Assembly (NCBI GenBank): GCA_964023275.1
Contig: OZ029914.1
Span: 40,651,924 to 40,715,923 of the forward strand
Direction: 5' to 3'
DNA: 64,000 nucleotides
From: Norana najaformis
Lineage: Eukaryota; Annelida; Clitellata; Crassiclitellata; Hormogastridae
The translations under genes were made by a program, and so were the position numbers. This document shows positions 11,057-23,754 of this stretch, one piece after another. How positions within the stretch are numbered: position 1 is the stretch's first letter; the number at the start of each line of letters is the position of its first letter. The notes under the pieces are model-generated. The model had not been told where the DNA came from, did no database searches, and saw nothing but the letters and a program-made list of their open reading frames with translations.

Positions 11057-11507
11057 CTTAAAAAAGTGACAAGAGTACTTGGCAATTGTTGGTCAAAGTT
11101 GTACCAGGTAAACTAAAATAACTTTTTGCTTCCATTTAGCCACACTGTGGCATATTAAGAACTTCTGGTCAGCTATTGTAGTAAAGTATGACTTCATTTA
11201 CCTCAATGGCCATCTTTTTTACTCATTTACAGGCCACATAATGCACTATACAATAGACTTACAATCTTTAGTATCACTGTACAACAGATTATGTCACAAC
11301 GCATGAGAAGAACCATGTTTGTTGGATGGATACTTTAGATCATACTTTCTGAAGATGCTTTAGAACTTCTCGAAACAAAGAGAAAGAAATCCACTGCAGA
11401 TTTTATGTACAAGTTTAAAGGATAAAATCTTAATGTAGACCCAAACCCAGATCAAAATACAGATTCACCAAAGTCCGGAAATGCAGCAGGCACTACAATC
11501 TACTTAC

Positions 11508-11864
11508 TGCTGACAGTCAAAATGATGGATATTTGTTCAGTGGATAATGCGTCATCATCAAAGCATATGTACTCCCCGGAGTGCGAAGTTTTGGCTCGCA
11601 GTATGACCAGAGAATAAAGTCCCACCACTCGATCTTTCTTTATTTTAAATTCAGAAGCACGCAGTGGAGACATTTCACCGCCGGAATTGATCTCAGTGGG
11701 CCTCTTAGAATGGGTGGGTCTGAACTGCCAGCTGACGTAGTTGGAAAGTGTCGTTTGACATTGTAATTCGACCTCATCGCCTATATATTTCAGTAATGCA
11801 TCGTAATGATTGTTCAACAAGGCCCCAGCAGTGAAACTTGAAGCGACGAAGAAAATCGTCAGTT
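11508..11864 (-). CDS. Ig exon D: divergent V-like domain, orphan exon
   Basis: On the minus strand, an exon from 11864 (acceptor TTTGTTAAAATAG) to 11508 (donor GTAAGTA) is 357 bases, phase 1 at both ends. Its N-terminal part is hydrophobic (LTIFFVASS), so it may hold the second half of a signal peptide. The rest has GDEVELQC, VSW and HSGEYIC, the B, C and F strands of a V-like Ig domain. GDEVELQC parallels GDRVELDC of genes A and B, but the rest is very different. No matching first exon, transmembrane exon or tail was found nearby. A piggyBac element lies just upstream in its reading direction, so the gene may be broken or partial. Confidence 0.6.
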
Positions 11865-12226
11865 CTATTTTAACAAAACACAGACATGGTCAGCATTTTC
11901 TATAAAGAGAAATCACACTTTTTCGTATTGAATTACACTAATAAACCTGAAAGACACCATTGGTGTTGTCATCAAATTTAAAGAAACGTAATCAAGAGAA
12001 GAGGAAGTACAAAAGAGTTAAATGTTAACTCTATATTGCACAAATAAAGAATGTTGGTGGAAAAAAATATTTGTGAGTAAAAATGTGTTAAATAAGCATA
12101 TGAAAACACAACTCCTTGAAGGAAAAAAGTTTGTGTGCCAAATTTTTAAAGTTAGAAGTTTGTTGCCCTTGGGCAACACTGTGCGATAACACTGTGCATT
12201 TATGTCAGTTCAGTTCATGTTCAGCA

Positions 12227-14029
12227 TTACTGATGAAATTGTCTGAAACAGTTTGGAGTTGTTGTAAAGCAAAGGTACACCTGGCATTTTTCACACTTCA
12301 CTTTAGGAATTCCTTTACAGCCAGGTAACTTGCACCTGCCTTTCTTCTCACTGTACATGGGCCAGTGTCCAAAACTGTCTGTGCGAACCGCTGTGACTGG
12401 TAGTGGTGTCGTTGGTCCTCGAGCTGCCTTTGCCCGATGAGCATCTTCAACAGACAATGATGGACGTCCTCGTTTGAGTCCTGTTGTTTTGCCAGCTTTC
12501 ATCAATGACTCTGCAATGTTCAGCTTGAACTGCAGTAACGGCAAGTGCTCTGAAGCGGGTACATTATTTGCAACAACATCTCGATGGTACAGGAGCCAAC
12601 TCTGTACAGCAGACAGATCCAGGAAATGCCACAACAGGCGATGGTACCATTTCTTTGATCGGACAGGTATTCGATATAATGCCAACAAAGAATCCAACAG
12701 ATCAACTCCACCCATAAACTGGTTGTAGAGCAGCACTGCTGATGGACACTTGATTTGTACATATTCCTTTTTCTTGCTGTCCCACCACTGTATCATGCGT
12801 ACAGGCTCCACAGTTGTAAACGAGCTCAGCAGCACAACACCTCTGTTATCGAACCACTTTATTGCACTCAATTCAACATCATCAACTGTAGCTGTTTTCA
12901 TCACTGTTGTTCCTCTGCCTTGCTTCTTCATGTCGGCATCGTTGGGCATATTACAGCCCTGCACACGGTTGATCCTCACGGTTCCCAAGCATGCTATCCC
13001 TTGCTTCCAGAGTGTTGCAACCAGTTTTGGACTTGTAAACCAGTTATCAAAGTACACTTTGTGCCAAACATGGCATGGAATTGGGCAAAGTAGTCTGAGA
13101 ACAATATTGCCCGACGCTTGGAGATCTGGTTGACCAGGACAAGCCTCAAACTTTCCAGTGTACACCTCCATGTTGTGTACCAAACCGTCAACACCTGAGA
13201 GGATGAAAATCTTGTATCCCCATTTTTTAGGTTTTTTTGGATTGTATGTTCTCAAGGCTGATGATCCCTTGAAAGGCACAACTTGTTCATCAATGCTCAG
13301 TTTCTCAGCTGCAATTGCACGGTTGAATTTTGACGTCAGATCATCGACAACAGGACGTATCTTATACAGTTTGTCTGTACAGCCGTCAGAACGAGACGAG
13401 TTGTCATTGCAATGTAGAAACCGCTTGATATTTTCAAATCGGCAAAGGGCCATCACACTAGCAATTTTCTCATAGCGCATGTCTGCATTCCAGTAAAGTC
13501 GTGCTCTTGGCATTTTCACAGTGCTCATGATAAACAAAATTCCAATGAACTGCTCCAGTTCAGCTTCCACTAAATTAAGTGGCTTGTTTGGATTGCACTG
13601 AACAGAGTATCTATTTGATTCAGTTACAATCTTCTGCAAAAGCTCTTTATCAAATACGTCATGGAAATATTCTATCGGAAGCTTGACATCTTCAGCCTTA
13701 TACTGTGCACCAGTGAATGGAATGTCAGGGGACTTCATCTTTTCTGGCTTTGTTGTTTTCCATGTTACTTTGTTGCTTGCAGCTTTTCCTTGCAATTGAT
13801 GCACAATCAGAGGTTCATTATCTGAATCACTGCCTGGATCAGTGTCATAAGCTTTGTGCTGGGCAGCAGTTGATGCAGAATTATCATTGTCATTCTCTGA
13901 CTCCAACTCACTGTCATCAGACTCGGCTGGAATGGCACGTACGCAAACATTTTTCTTGCCGTAAAAACTTGCTGGATTCATCTGCAGCACAGTAATGCAA
14001 ATAAATGTAACGACATGATCAGACCACAA
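12227..14029 (-). CDS. piggyBac-family transposase, intact ORF
   Basis: The 600-codon open frame has the DDE/D core of piggyBac transposases: D247 in SIDEQVVPF, D328 in YFDNWF and D443 in GGVDLLD. It ends in a cysteine-rich domain (CKLPGCKG...CEKC...C...C) like those binding terminal repeats. The N-terminus is acidic (ESDDSELES, DTDPGSDSD), as usual. The real start is probably Met17 (13981), because a splice-acceptor-like GTGCTGCAG precedes it. The family moves DNA by TTAA-specific excision. I could not pair terminal inverted repeats at flanking TTAA sites, so either the ends are lost or the gene is domesticated. The frame is uninterrupted, suggesting recent activity or selection. Confidence 0.85.
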   Translation of the reverse strand: MWSDHVVTFICITVLQMNPASFYGKKNVCVRAIPAESDDSELESENDNDNSASTAAQHKAYDTDPGSDSDNEPLIVHQLQGKAASNKVTWKTTKPEKMKSPDIPFTGAQYKAEDVKLPIEYFHDVFDKELLQKIVTESNRYSVQCNPNKPLNLVEAELEQFIGILFIMSTVKMPRARLYWNADMRYEKIASVMALCRFENIKRFLHCNDNSSRSDGCTDKLYKIRPVVDDLTSKFNRAIAAEKLSIDEQVVPFKGSSALRTYNPKKPKKWGYKIFILSGVDGLVHNMEVYTGKFEACPGQPDLQASGNIVLRLLCPIPCHVWHKVYFDNWFTSPKLVATLWKQGIACLGTVRINRVQGCNMPNDADMKKQGRGTTVMKTATVDDVELSAIKWFDNRGVVLLSSFTTVEPVRMIQWWDSKKKEYVQIKCPSAVLLYNQFMGGVDLLDSLLALYRIPVRSKKWYHRLLWHFLDLSAVQSWLLYHRDVVANNVPASEHLPLLQFKLNIAESLMKAGKTTGLKRGRPSLSVEDAHRAKAARGPTTPLPVTAVRTDSFGHWPMYSEKKGRCKLPGCKGIPKVKCEKCQVYLCFTTTPNCFRQFHQ

Positions 14030-14634
14030 TTTTTGAACCGCTCATCACAATAGTACTGAGTCCACACTGGTGTTCCGAAGGTTCATGTTTGGGGGTTGGG
14101 GACACGACACCTCAAGTAACCTCTGGCTCTCAACTTGACAGGCCATGTGAAATGAAAATTCCACTCAGAAGTTTATTACATGCAAGCATTTCGTGTATAA
14201 CGTAGATCTATTACTACTGCTGAAATTCAGACAGCATGAAACCTGTCAGACAATATTCACAAGCACGGATGCACAATGTTAACTATGGGCAACAAACCTA
14301 ATTTCTACATTTTTAAACAATGACAACATTCCTTAACAAATACTTCATTTTCCTAACGTGGAAGTATAATAATATCACTTTACTAACCTTTTATTTTATC
14401 AATATCACGCAGCACAAACGAGAAATCAATTTTACACAAACAGTCGAACACACTGTTTACATTCGGCAACTGACGTCAACATTTGAGTAAGTAAGGTACA
14501 CTATTGGTAACGATTTTTATCATTGCAACTTCATTTGCTAGCTTCATTGACATTCGCTAGATGGCCATAGCTGCAAAACTGATTGTGTCTTCAAGTTAAC
14601 AGCGTAAAACATCCCGTAATACAGGTATGTTGCC
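14030..14634. other. Spacer upstream of the transposase
   Basis: No gene was seen. It holds several TTAA sites (14278, 14333, 14596) that could flank the piggyBac element, but no matching inverted ends were found. It stops where inverted copy C begins. Confidence 0.35.
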
Positions 14635-14689
14635 CAGGTACTCAAGGTGTTATATTAAGTGTCTTGATACATGTTTACATGTATATACA

Positions 14690-14992
14690 TATACATACAT
14701 ACACACATACATACACGCATCCATAAATACAAACATACATACACGCACCAATACATACAGACATACGTACATACATACATACATACATACATACATAAAT
14801 ACATACATACATACATACATACATACATAGGCGCATTCATACACAGACACATACACGCATCCATCCATCCGTCCATACATACATACATATATACATACAT
14901 GCATGCATACACACATATATACATACACACATGCATACATACATATACACATGCAGGCATGCATACATACATACATACATACATACAAACTT
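14690..14992. repeat. (ACAT)n microsatellite in copy C
   Basis: About 300 bases of ACAT/ATAC repeats correspond to the tract at 23590-23752 in copy B, where most of it became (TA)n. Open frames through it encode only Tyr/Met/Val/Cys or His/Thr/Ile runs and are not genes. Confidence 0.9.
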
Positions 14993-15508
14993 ACTAGGGT
15001 GGCCCTAATTTTATCAAAAATCAGGTTCAATTGCCAAATTGTCAAGGTAAATCATTTGGCCTAAACAATTTTTGAGAATTTAAAAGTTATGCCTTTGTTG
15101 ACTGTCGTTATTAAAGGTCTTCAAATACAATGGAAATTTGCACGGCGTTTGGATCAATAGTTAAAATATTGAACTGTATATTAATATGTAACGGTGTACG
15201 CGCGTGTGCATGGGTTTGTGCGTGTGTGTACATGCGTGTGCACAAGTGTGTGTGTGTGTGCGTGTTTATCATCATTATGCAAATGACAGGCCAACCTACA
15301 AGAGCTGCTTAAGGTACATCATGGAGATGCATAAAGTCTCTGGCATTTTGACTGCACACTTGGTTAACATTGTTCTTATATACCACTGCTCTTTGCTACA
15401 TGTATGCTGTTAGAAGATAATCGCGCATAATAGCTAATAACGTCAAAATTCAATGACAGCCATCTATCAGCATGTTGCACCGAATGTTCTCGTTCTTCCT
15501 CAGATGGC

Positions 15509-15786
15509 TTATTTTATTAATTTGCTCGAAGAAAATTTTAATTCCGCGTAATCGTGTGGCCTTGGCAGAGTTACTTCGGATGGAATCAAATCAGCGTACT
15601 TGTCATCTCGATCAGCGTACTTGTCATCTTCAGTCGGTTTTTCATCTGCCACCATCACTGCACAAGACTTGCAATTTTCATACTCGGGAGGCATCTGTTC
15701 TGATGACACGTCGACTGATGCATCGATTACGGAATTCTCAGCGTTCTCTGGAGCCTTCTCAAGTGCGTTAATTGCATCCGTGTGAA
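15509..15786 (-). pseudogene. Orphan receptor tail exon C
   Basis: The minus-strand copy of the tail exon keeps its acceptor (TTTTTACATCAG) and an open frame of 92 codons to TAA. It is closer to B than A (INALEK, DAS, YADL, SKLIK). A short in-frame expansion duplicates DDKYAD, giving YADR, YADL and YAEL in a row. The YADL/YAEL pair still fits an ITAM. No Ig, spacer or transmembrane exon accompanies it on this strand, so it is an orphan, yet it is undamaged and could act as a donor for gene conversion. Confidence 0.7.
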
Positions 15787-16929
15787 CTGATGTAAAAATA
15801 CCAATAACTCACATTGCACAACTGTACTGTCATAAACCTGTCCACTAACGGGAGGTCTCGCATGCTGAGAGCCTGCTTATCAGAGCTAGGTTGATATCGT
15901 TTTTCGTTATTTTTCTCGGTATTTTTTAAAAGTAGATACGGCTTCGGTATTTTAGATTTCACTATGTCGGTACCGGCTTCCGGTTTTTAATGTGATCTTT
16001 ATGCCTTTAGTTTAGGCCTATCAGTCAGCATCAATATATTTTCAACAATGTTTAGAAATGTTCAATGAACAAAAAATAATATTTGTGAGGAAAAATAATA
16101 TTCTAATATTTGCATTCTGCACATGCCGACTTTTGGCTTTGTCGGTATTTTATCTTCGGTTTCCCGAATACCGACTTCGGTGTCAGTTTCAGTTTTCTGC
16201 ATACCGCGTTGTCAGTTAAGTATCGGTTAACCGAAACACCACAATTTCTACCTATTTGTCTGCCTGCGTGAATGAATGAAAGGATGTACTACGGAACAAA
16301 TGAATGAATGGATGAATAAATGAACTAAAGAACAAAGGAATGGATAACTAAAACTTTATATGAACTTTAACTTTTACCCAACATATATCGGCTGTACGGT
16401 ATATGTGTACGGAGAACTGTAAACATTACAGCTAAACGCAAAGTTTTTCTTTCTCAGATCTATTTATGTTGACTGCAGCCTCTGTTTAATGCGCGACACT
16501 GCTTAATAATGTTTTCATAGATATGAGACTCAAGCAAATAGATTTTCCTGCAAGTCTGAGGTGCTGTCGAAAGTTTGTTCTTAACAACATTTAGGCTAGC
16601 ATAGGCAGCGCTTTTGTAAGATACCAAAAGGCGCTATATAAAGCAGTTTGCATCTACACCACTCGCTAAGGCTTGCAGCTAACAAAAGCCGACATCGTAC
16701 GACATGTGCTGCACACTGCATGAAACAAAAGCAAACAATTAACATTAACTTAGATGGTGGAGGCATTACCATAAATCAATGAAAAGCCCAGGGTCCATAT
16801 AAGTTGATAGCATCAGCCCAGTAAGTTTAATTAAGACATGTAACATGGAAAATAAAACGTTTTCGATGACGAACGACATTTCCTTTATTGTACGTCGACA
16901 TTTCCTTTATTGTACGTCAGCCGACAGTC

Positions 16930-19271
16930 ATGTGGATCATCGTGTTAGCAGCGTTCATCGGCGGTACGTTTCTGAACTTAACATCACGTGTCTGTGTAAT
17001 ATTGCTCAATTTTAGCGTAGATATTTTTAAAAATGTATTTTAAAGTTAAAATTTCTATTTGAATCAAAATGATAGATATCATCCTCTCTTTTTTTAATTT
17101 AAACCTAGCTCACCGTAATAGCATCTCTGTCCATTACCCTCTATGGTCTCACGTCAACCGGATCTTGTACTTTCTATGGTATGTCTGGACAATCCTTCTG
17201 ACCTGACGCAGCGCTCGTAAATTAGCTACTATGCCTTGAACCTGTGCAACCGCGCTTAAAGCAAAAAATACTTAGACCTCTTGTGGAGATCTGACATTCA
17301 CAAAGAGCAAGAAAACGGAAGCGCATGAATTACAACAGTTAATATGAACAACTTCACAGTTTAAATATGAATGTCTACAGCCAAAACTAATTTTTTGAAC
17401 TTGGAAATTATAACATAATCCGCTTTCATCTTCTTCTTCTTCCTGAAGCTTGCGAAACTTATCGCAACCTAGTTCAATGATGTAAGGCATTTTTTATGTT
17501 AGTCTTAGAGATGTCATATTAGTCCTATCCAATTACTTTTATCTGTATTTAATTACAATTTGCCTTTGGATAAGTTTATATTGACCTGTTTAAACTGTTG
17601 GGTATTGAAGCTAACTAGCGTTCGAGCTTTTTGTCTGAAAAGCATTAACTATAAGAGACTGGAGTTACTGACCAAACGCATAACAAATGAAATTATCCAG
17701 TTTATAATAGCTAATAATGTCTACAGCATTTACTTCTTGTGACAAACCGAAGGAATCTCATCAAATATGCTGATTTACATAGCGTAGTAGCGTCAGATTT
17801 ACTGAAAAAACATCAAATATAAGAATTAGGTTATGTGGTCTATTTTTATCGACCAAATGAGGTTATTGTGTGTATTAAAGTAGTTTGAACCGATTCAAAC
17901 GGTTTGTGGATGTTGCAATTATGTAGCCTAATTGGTAATTTTTTTGTACCGCTTTCACTATTCAAATCATATTCCGTCCATCGGATACCAAACTTATAAA
18001 TGGTTTCGTTTTCTAAATGTCATTCACGTCTTTCAATGTCCGTGAATTTCGGTTCAGATTTCACAATGCTTGACACATATGCGATCTCTCTGTGTAATTG
18101 AACTATACTGCAAGGCTTGTATGCAACTCTGGGGCATTTTAACAATAAACATTATAATTATATGCAAATAAAATAGATCGCTAATTATGGAAATACAAAT
18201 TACAAGTGAGCAGATAACCTAAATGCCATATGTATACAAAATGGACAAATTTTCAGTAGTCCATTCACTAGTTCAATATGTGTAAAAACCCTTATGGGAC
18301 GCGGCGGTGTAGTGGTATGGTCTGTGCCTTGTAACCGGAGGGTCGCGGGTTCGAATCTGCCTCAAGCCACTGCTTAGCGACCTTGGACATGTTGCTCGCC
18401 CACAATTGTCTGTGATCAAGGCAACGGGAAACCACCTCAATCATCTCTTCCCCGGTGGCATAAAGCCAATAGATCTGCCTTCGGGCAGAGAACTCATCAT
18501 CATCACCATCATCATCATAATCAACATCGTCATTATCATCATCATCATCATCAATAACCTCATTATCATCATCATCATCATCATCAATAACCCTTGTTTT
18601 ATGCTCTGTCCATGACACACGAGGTATGCCTATGCACTCTTGTAACATGCATTCATGCATACCTACAAGCATACGTGTAAACATACATGCATATACACTT
18701 GCATAAATATATACACAGACACATAATAGTATAAGTTATAGAGTAACTTCAGACGTGAACCTGTTAAATTTATATAAATGTTTATTTAAAGTTAATTTTA
18801 ATGTTAACATTTATGTTTTCCGAAGTCGTGGGTGGCTATTTACTTACGGCGCCTCGTGATGCAATTGTTTTATTGGGAGACCGCGTTGAGTTGGACTGCA
18901 TCACGAATGCATCCCGTCCACCTGATTGGCGTTTAATTCGCTATGGCAGTGGTAAAGACGATTGGATATCTCGCGGCAACCATACATATAAAAATATGTC
19001 CAAAGCCTACAGAATACAAAGTAATGAAGTTGGCCAGTTTGCTCTCGTCATTGATCCTGTGCTTACTTCATTCGCCGGACGATATGAATGCATCGACACA
19101 GATGAAGAGGAAGCGCTCACCGCGGAGATCACTGTTCTAGGCAAGAATATATCTCGCAACATCATTAGAATACTCAAATCAGATCGTTGTCATGTCATCG
19201 TCATGATCATAATCACAATCATCACCATCACTACCACAACCAATACCATCATCATCACCATCATAATCTCG

Positions 19272-19317
<46 letters not shown>

Positions 19318-22300
19318 TATCCTCCTCATTATTGATTTAATCGTTATTGTAGTCATCGTTGACAAAGTCGTATTAATCGTCACCTTCATATTCCTCGACG
19401 TCAACGTCCTTCTTGTCTTCATCGTCCTTAGAAAGAACAAAAACACCGTCACCATAAACAAAAAACAGTCATGCACAATAATATGATTTAATAGCCAATG
19501 ATTAGAGATTTCATTCAGTGTTATTCAGAAAACATTTGTCATTTTCTCTTTTGCACAATTATTCAAAAAGAAACCCAGATCAGTATTTCTAGTAATCTAG
19601 AAATCAAAATCTAACCAGCGCAAAGTAAAATTATTAACATCGCATTGCGATTTAAATTCAGCTGATGCCTTGGGCATCAGGTGACGGAGAGATTATTAAA
19701 TTGCAATGTTGACAGAACAGTCCATTTACCTGGCTTTTATGCTAACAAGTTTAATGAAGTTGTTTCCATTAATGCGAGGCTTGTTCAAAAGACTTGAATG
19801 AACAGTCAAAGAATGTTTCAAAGTTTCTCTTGATGTTTATTGTACGAGAACTAACTTCCTTTGAAGTTAGTTTTTTACAAGCAAGTAGAATGTAATTCAA
19901 GGATTCAGTTGCATTTGGCGTTTTAAAATACATGTTTGCGCCTATCTTTACATTTGTTTAGGAAAGAATAGAAATATCCAGTGATAAATCAGGGTAAACA
20001 AATGTTGCGAGTCAGTGCTTGCTTGATTCTAAATTATTAGTGTTAACGTAAAATCAGCTTGTAAACTTTTTATAATATTTGTGAAATTTATCTTGCCATT
20101 GTTAAAGTTTGATTTATTATGCTACATTCACTATTTTTGTGTTCAGATTCTACTCCATCTTGTAATGAAAGCACACTGAATTCGTCAACAACAATAAATA
20201 TAATCTGCATTTTTCACTACGCTGGAAACATACAACCTGAAATAGAGTGGTTAACACACGAAAACACTGCTTGGAAGGGACTTTGCAATGTTTCATCAGA
20301 TGTCACTGTTCACTGCACATTTGAAGGCCCTTCCAATCCCAACGAGCGATTACCAAACTTCGATGCTGTCACGAGAATTTCCAGTGGAGAAAACTGTGGC
20401 CCTATGTGCGAATGGGGTACTGATACATTTCGGTTTAATGCGCGCTAGTGTCTTGTTATTCTTAAAACTGGTGGCGTTAGTTTTCAAAACTAAGCAAGGG
20501 GTAGAGCTTCAAAGGGGATCATGCATAATTTAAAAATTTTGACTGTTTCTGTCTTTGCGGCTTTTAAGGACTTTTAGAATCAAAGTTTGCTTTTTCATGG
20601 TCTAACATTTCTAATGACCATTTCTGTCATTTGGGCTTCAGAATACCACTACTTGTCTACTTTCATGTCACAAAAATTCATTACTACCTTGTAAGTCCTC
20701 AGTGTTTATTTTCAATATCTATTGCCTTTGTTGTGTTTTCAATAAGCGTATTCATCTCTATCACAAATGCGCAATATTTTCATGAATCAATCAATCAGTG
20801 TTCAGTCTATCAATACAGTGTTGGCCAACTTTCATGACTAGAAGTCCAATAGTTGTTTGCACTTCAGCGACCAATGGCTCAGTTGGGAAGGGACTTGGCT
20901 AATGTAAAGCCGCCATTTGTTCTTAATAAACTCTGGCAACATTTACGTTGACGATAAGATACTTGTATTGTGCAGAAGAAATGTTCATTCACATCTACAT
21001 ATATTTTTATACGTACAAATATACATATATTTTTATACATAATAATTTCTTACCACGTATCGTCGATCGTTAACTTTACTATCAACTCAGACAACAGAAA
21101 ATTATTGTTGGCACAGCCGACAAACTTAGTGGTAATACAAATATAGACTAAGAAGAACAATTAACAGTAATTTCACAGAATTCGAGTTCAGTAATTTTAT
21201 TTAGTATCTTGTTATTTCAGATGAATGACAGAAAATAGATGTCAAAATGCGAGCAATCTGTGGCTCAAGAGTAGTCTAAAAATTGCATGTTAATTAATAT
21301 TGCGCATATTATAGGCCGAAGATTTGGCATATTAAGGCGTCATAGACTTGTTATTGGAATCTTCTTCTTGAATGTAGTTCCCGGCGATGCAACATCAAGT
21401 GTGGTAGTGCTTTATATCAAAAGTAACAGCAAAACTGTAGGAGGCTGGAGGTGTAAGTGTACAACACTTTCAAGTCAGTCGGAGACAATACCGGAAGCAG
21501 AAATTAGAGGTAAGTTATGCAATCTTAAAGTTACCAAAGAAGTCTATGCAAGAACAATTTACAACAATGCTTTTCAAATAAATCTTAATCGTCAGCTAGA
21601 GATTTCTACAGAGCCCAAAGAAAGCTAAGCTGATGGAACCAGCTTATTTACAGGTGCTCAGTCAAAACAGAATCGATAGGCAGGAGGGGCAAATTTGGTT
21701 CCAGGTCAAGAACCCAGAGTCACGTAGGCAGACAGTCAAATTGAGTTACATACAGTGTAGAGTGGCGTTTGGAATTGGAGCGGTAAGAGAGATAAGAGTA
21801 AGAGAAGAATCAGGATATGATTTGTGAAAGAGGACTATTTTTATCAATTATTCTAATCTAAAAGTCACCATCATCATCATCATCATCGTCACCATCATCA
21901 TCACAAGAAGTAGCAGCATAGCTTGAATTGTTCTCGACTGTACAGGCTCGACACCGCCTCTCTCTGTAGCGATGATCGCGATTCTGGCAGTGCTTATCTT
22001 CATCTCAATTTCGGCATTCATCTTCATACTCCGCTTCACTGTCTGCAAGAAAACAGAAAGTAAGTGTGTAAACTCGTGGACAAGGCTACCGAATGGTACC
22101 AGATGTATCAGGTGGTACCAATGGTACCAAATGGTACCAGATGGTACACCTCAACTGTTATTATTTCGAAGTCTCTTAGCCAGCAAGCGATTCTTTCGTC
22201 TATTCAATGAATTACTCATTCATTCGTTTGCTATCTCATTTATCCATTCCTTTGTTCTTTAGTTCATTTATTCATCCATTCATTCATTTGTTCCGTAGTT

Positions 22301-23069
22301 CATTCTTTCATTCATTCACGCAGGCAGACAAATAGGTAGAAATTGTGTTGCTTCGGTTAACCGATACCTAACTGACGACGCGGTATGCAGAAAACTGAAA
22401 CTGACACCGAAGTCGGTATTCGGAAAACCGAAGATAAAATACCGACAAAGCCAAAAGTCGGCATGTGCAGAATGCAAATATTAGAATATTATTTTTCCTC
22501 ACAAATATTATTTTTTGTTCATTGAACATTTCTAAACATTGTTGAAAATATATTGATGCTGACTGATAGGCCTAAACTAAAGGCATAAAGATCACATTAA
22601 AAATCGAAAGCCGGTACCGACATAGTGAAATCTAAAAAACCGAAGCCGTATCTACTTTTAAAAAATACCGAGAAAAATAACGAAAAACGATATCAACCTA
22701 GCTCTGATAAGCATGCTCTCAGCATGCGAGACCTCCCGTTAGTGGGCAGGTTTATGACAGTACAGTTGTGCAATGTGAGTTATTGGTGTTTTTACATCAG
22801 TTCACACGGATGCAATTAACGCACTTGAGAAGCCTCCAGAGAACGCTGAGAATTCCGTAATCGATGCATCAGTCGACGTGTCATCAGAACAGATGCCTCC
22901 CGAGTATGAAAATTGCAAGTCTTGTGCAGTGATGGTGGCAGATGAAAAACCGACTGAAGGAACTGATCGAGATGACAAGTACGCTGATTTGATTCCATCC
23001 GAAGTAACTCTGCCAGGGCCACACGATTACGCGGAATTAAAATTTTCTTCGAGCAAATTAATAAAATAA
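16930..23069 (+). CDS. Receptor gene B: tandem IgSF-ITAM paralogue of gene A
   Basis: Six exons are 16930-16963, 18826-19140, 20147-20416, 21378-21509, 21946-22059 and 22801-23069, all joined in phase 1. They total 378 codons with the stop. Domains match gene A: signal peptide MWIIVLAAFIG, V-like domain (GDRVELDC, DW, FAGRYEC), split second Ig-like domain, transmembrane helix, and tail with PPEYENCK and the ITAM YADL-x12-YAEL. The donor after the V exon is again GC (TAG|GCAAGA). No frameshift or stop was found, so both copies look functional. By hand count the V exon differs from A at 23 of 315 bases, while exon 3 differs at 4 of 270. Role inferred as for A: activating surface receptor. Confidence 0.75.
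18297..18592 (+). repeat. tRNA-derived SINE, copy B
   Basis: This is orthologous within the duplication to the SINE at 2889-3150. Here the CAT tail is interrupted by ACC and ATAA variants, showing tail decay since the duplication. Confidence 0.7.
18826..19140 (+). CDS. Gene B exon 2: V-like Ig domain
   Basis: This 315-base exon has phase 1 at both ends and GC donor GCAAGA. Compared with A it has 15 residue changes, six of them in the nine residues 63-71 (KQTGPNISN in A, NHTYKNMSK in B). Flanking framework motifs are unchanged. Confidence 0.8.
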
Positions 23070-23667
23070 GCCATCTGAGGAAGAACGAGAACATTCGGTG
23101 CAACATGCTGATAGATGGCTGTATTGAATTTTGACGTTATTAGCTATTATGCGCAATTATCTTCTAACAGCATACATGTAGCAAAGAGCAGTGGTATATA
23201 AAAACAATGTTAACCAAGTGTGCAGTCAAAATGCCAGAGACTTTATGCATCTCCATGATGTACCTTAAGCAGCCCTTGTAGGTTGGCCTGTCATTTGCAT
23301 AATGATTATAAACACGCACACACACACTTGTGCACACGCATGTACACACACGCACAAATCCATGCACGCGCGCACACACCGATACATATTAATATACAGT
23401 TCAATATTTTAACTATTGATCCAAACGCCTTGCAAATTTCCATTGTATTTGAAGACCTTTAATAACGACAGTCAACAAACGCATAACTTTAAAATACTCA
23501 AAAATTGTTTAGGCCAAATGATTTACCTTGACAATTTGGCAACTGAACCTGATTTTTGATAAAATTAGGGCCACCCTAGTAAGTTTGTATGTATATATGT
23601 ATGTATGTATGCATGCCTGCATGTGTATATGTATGTATGCATGTGTGTATATACTGTATATTTGTAT

Positions 23668-23669
23668 GC

Positions 23670-23752
<83 letters not shown>
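23668..23752. repeat. (TA)n microsatellite
   Basis: A pure TA tract of about 80 bases lies in copy B, downstream of gene B. It is replaced by an ACAT tract in copy C and is absent from copy A. Confidence 0.95.

Positions 23753-23754
<2 letters not shown>

Larger units (their letters stand above)
14635..16345 (-). repeat. Inverted partial copy C of the receptor gene
   Basis: This is the reverse complement of about 22240-23795 in copy B (and 6810-8155 in A): end of intron 5, the CGGTA element, tail exon and downstream sequence. It keeps the unique sequence beyond the microsatellite that copy A lost. At about 16345-16350 it abuts the 5' end of copy B head to head, so the breakpoint joins intron 5 to the receptor upstream region. 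Confidence 0.85.

Noticed and set aside
14650..15045. Long Tyr/Met/Val/Cys and His/Thr/Ile frames
   Set aside because: They are products of an (ACAT)n microsatellite. The same applies to 23509-23853 and 46592-46858.
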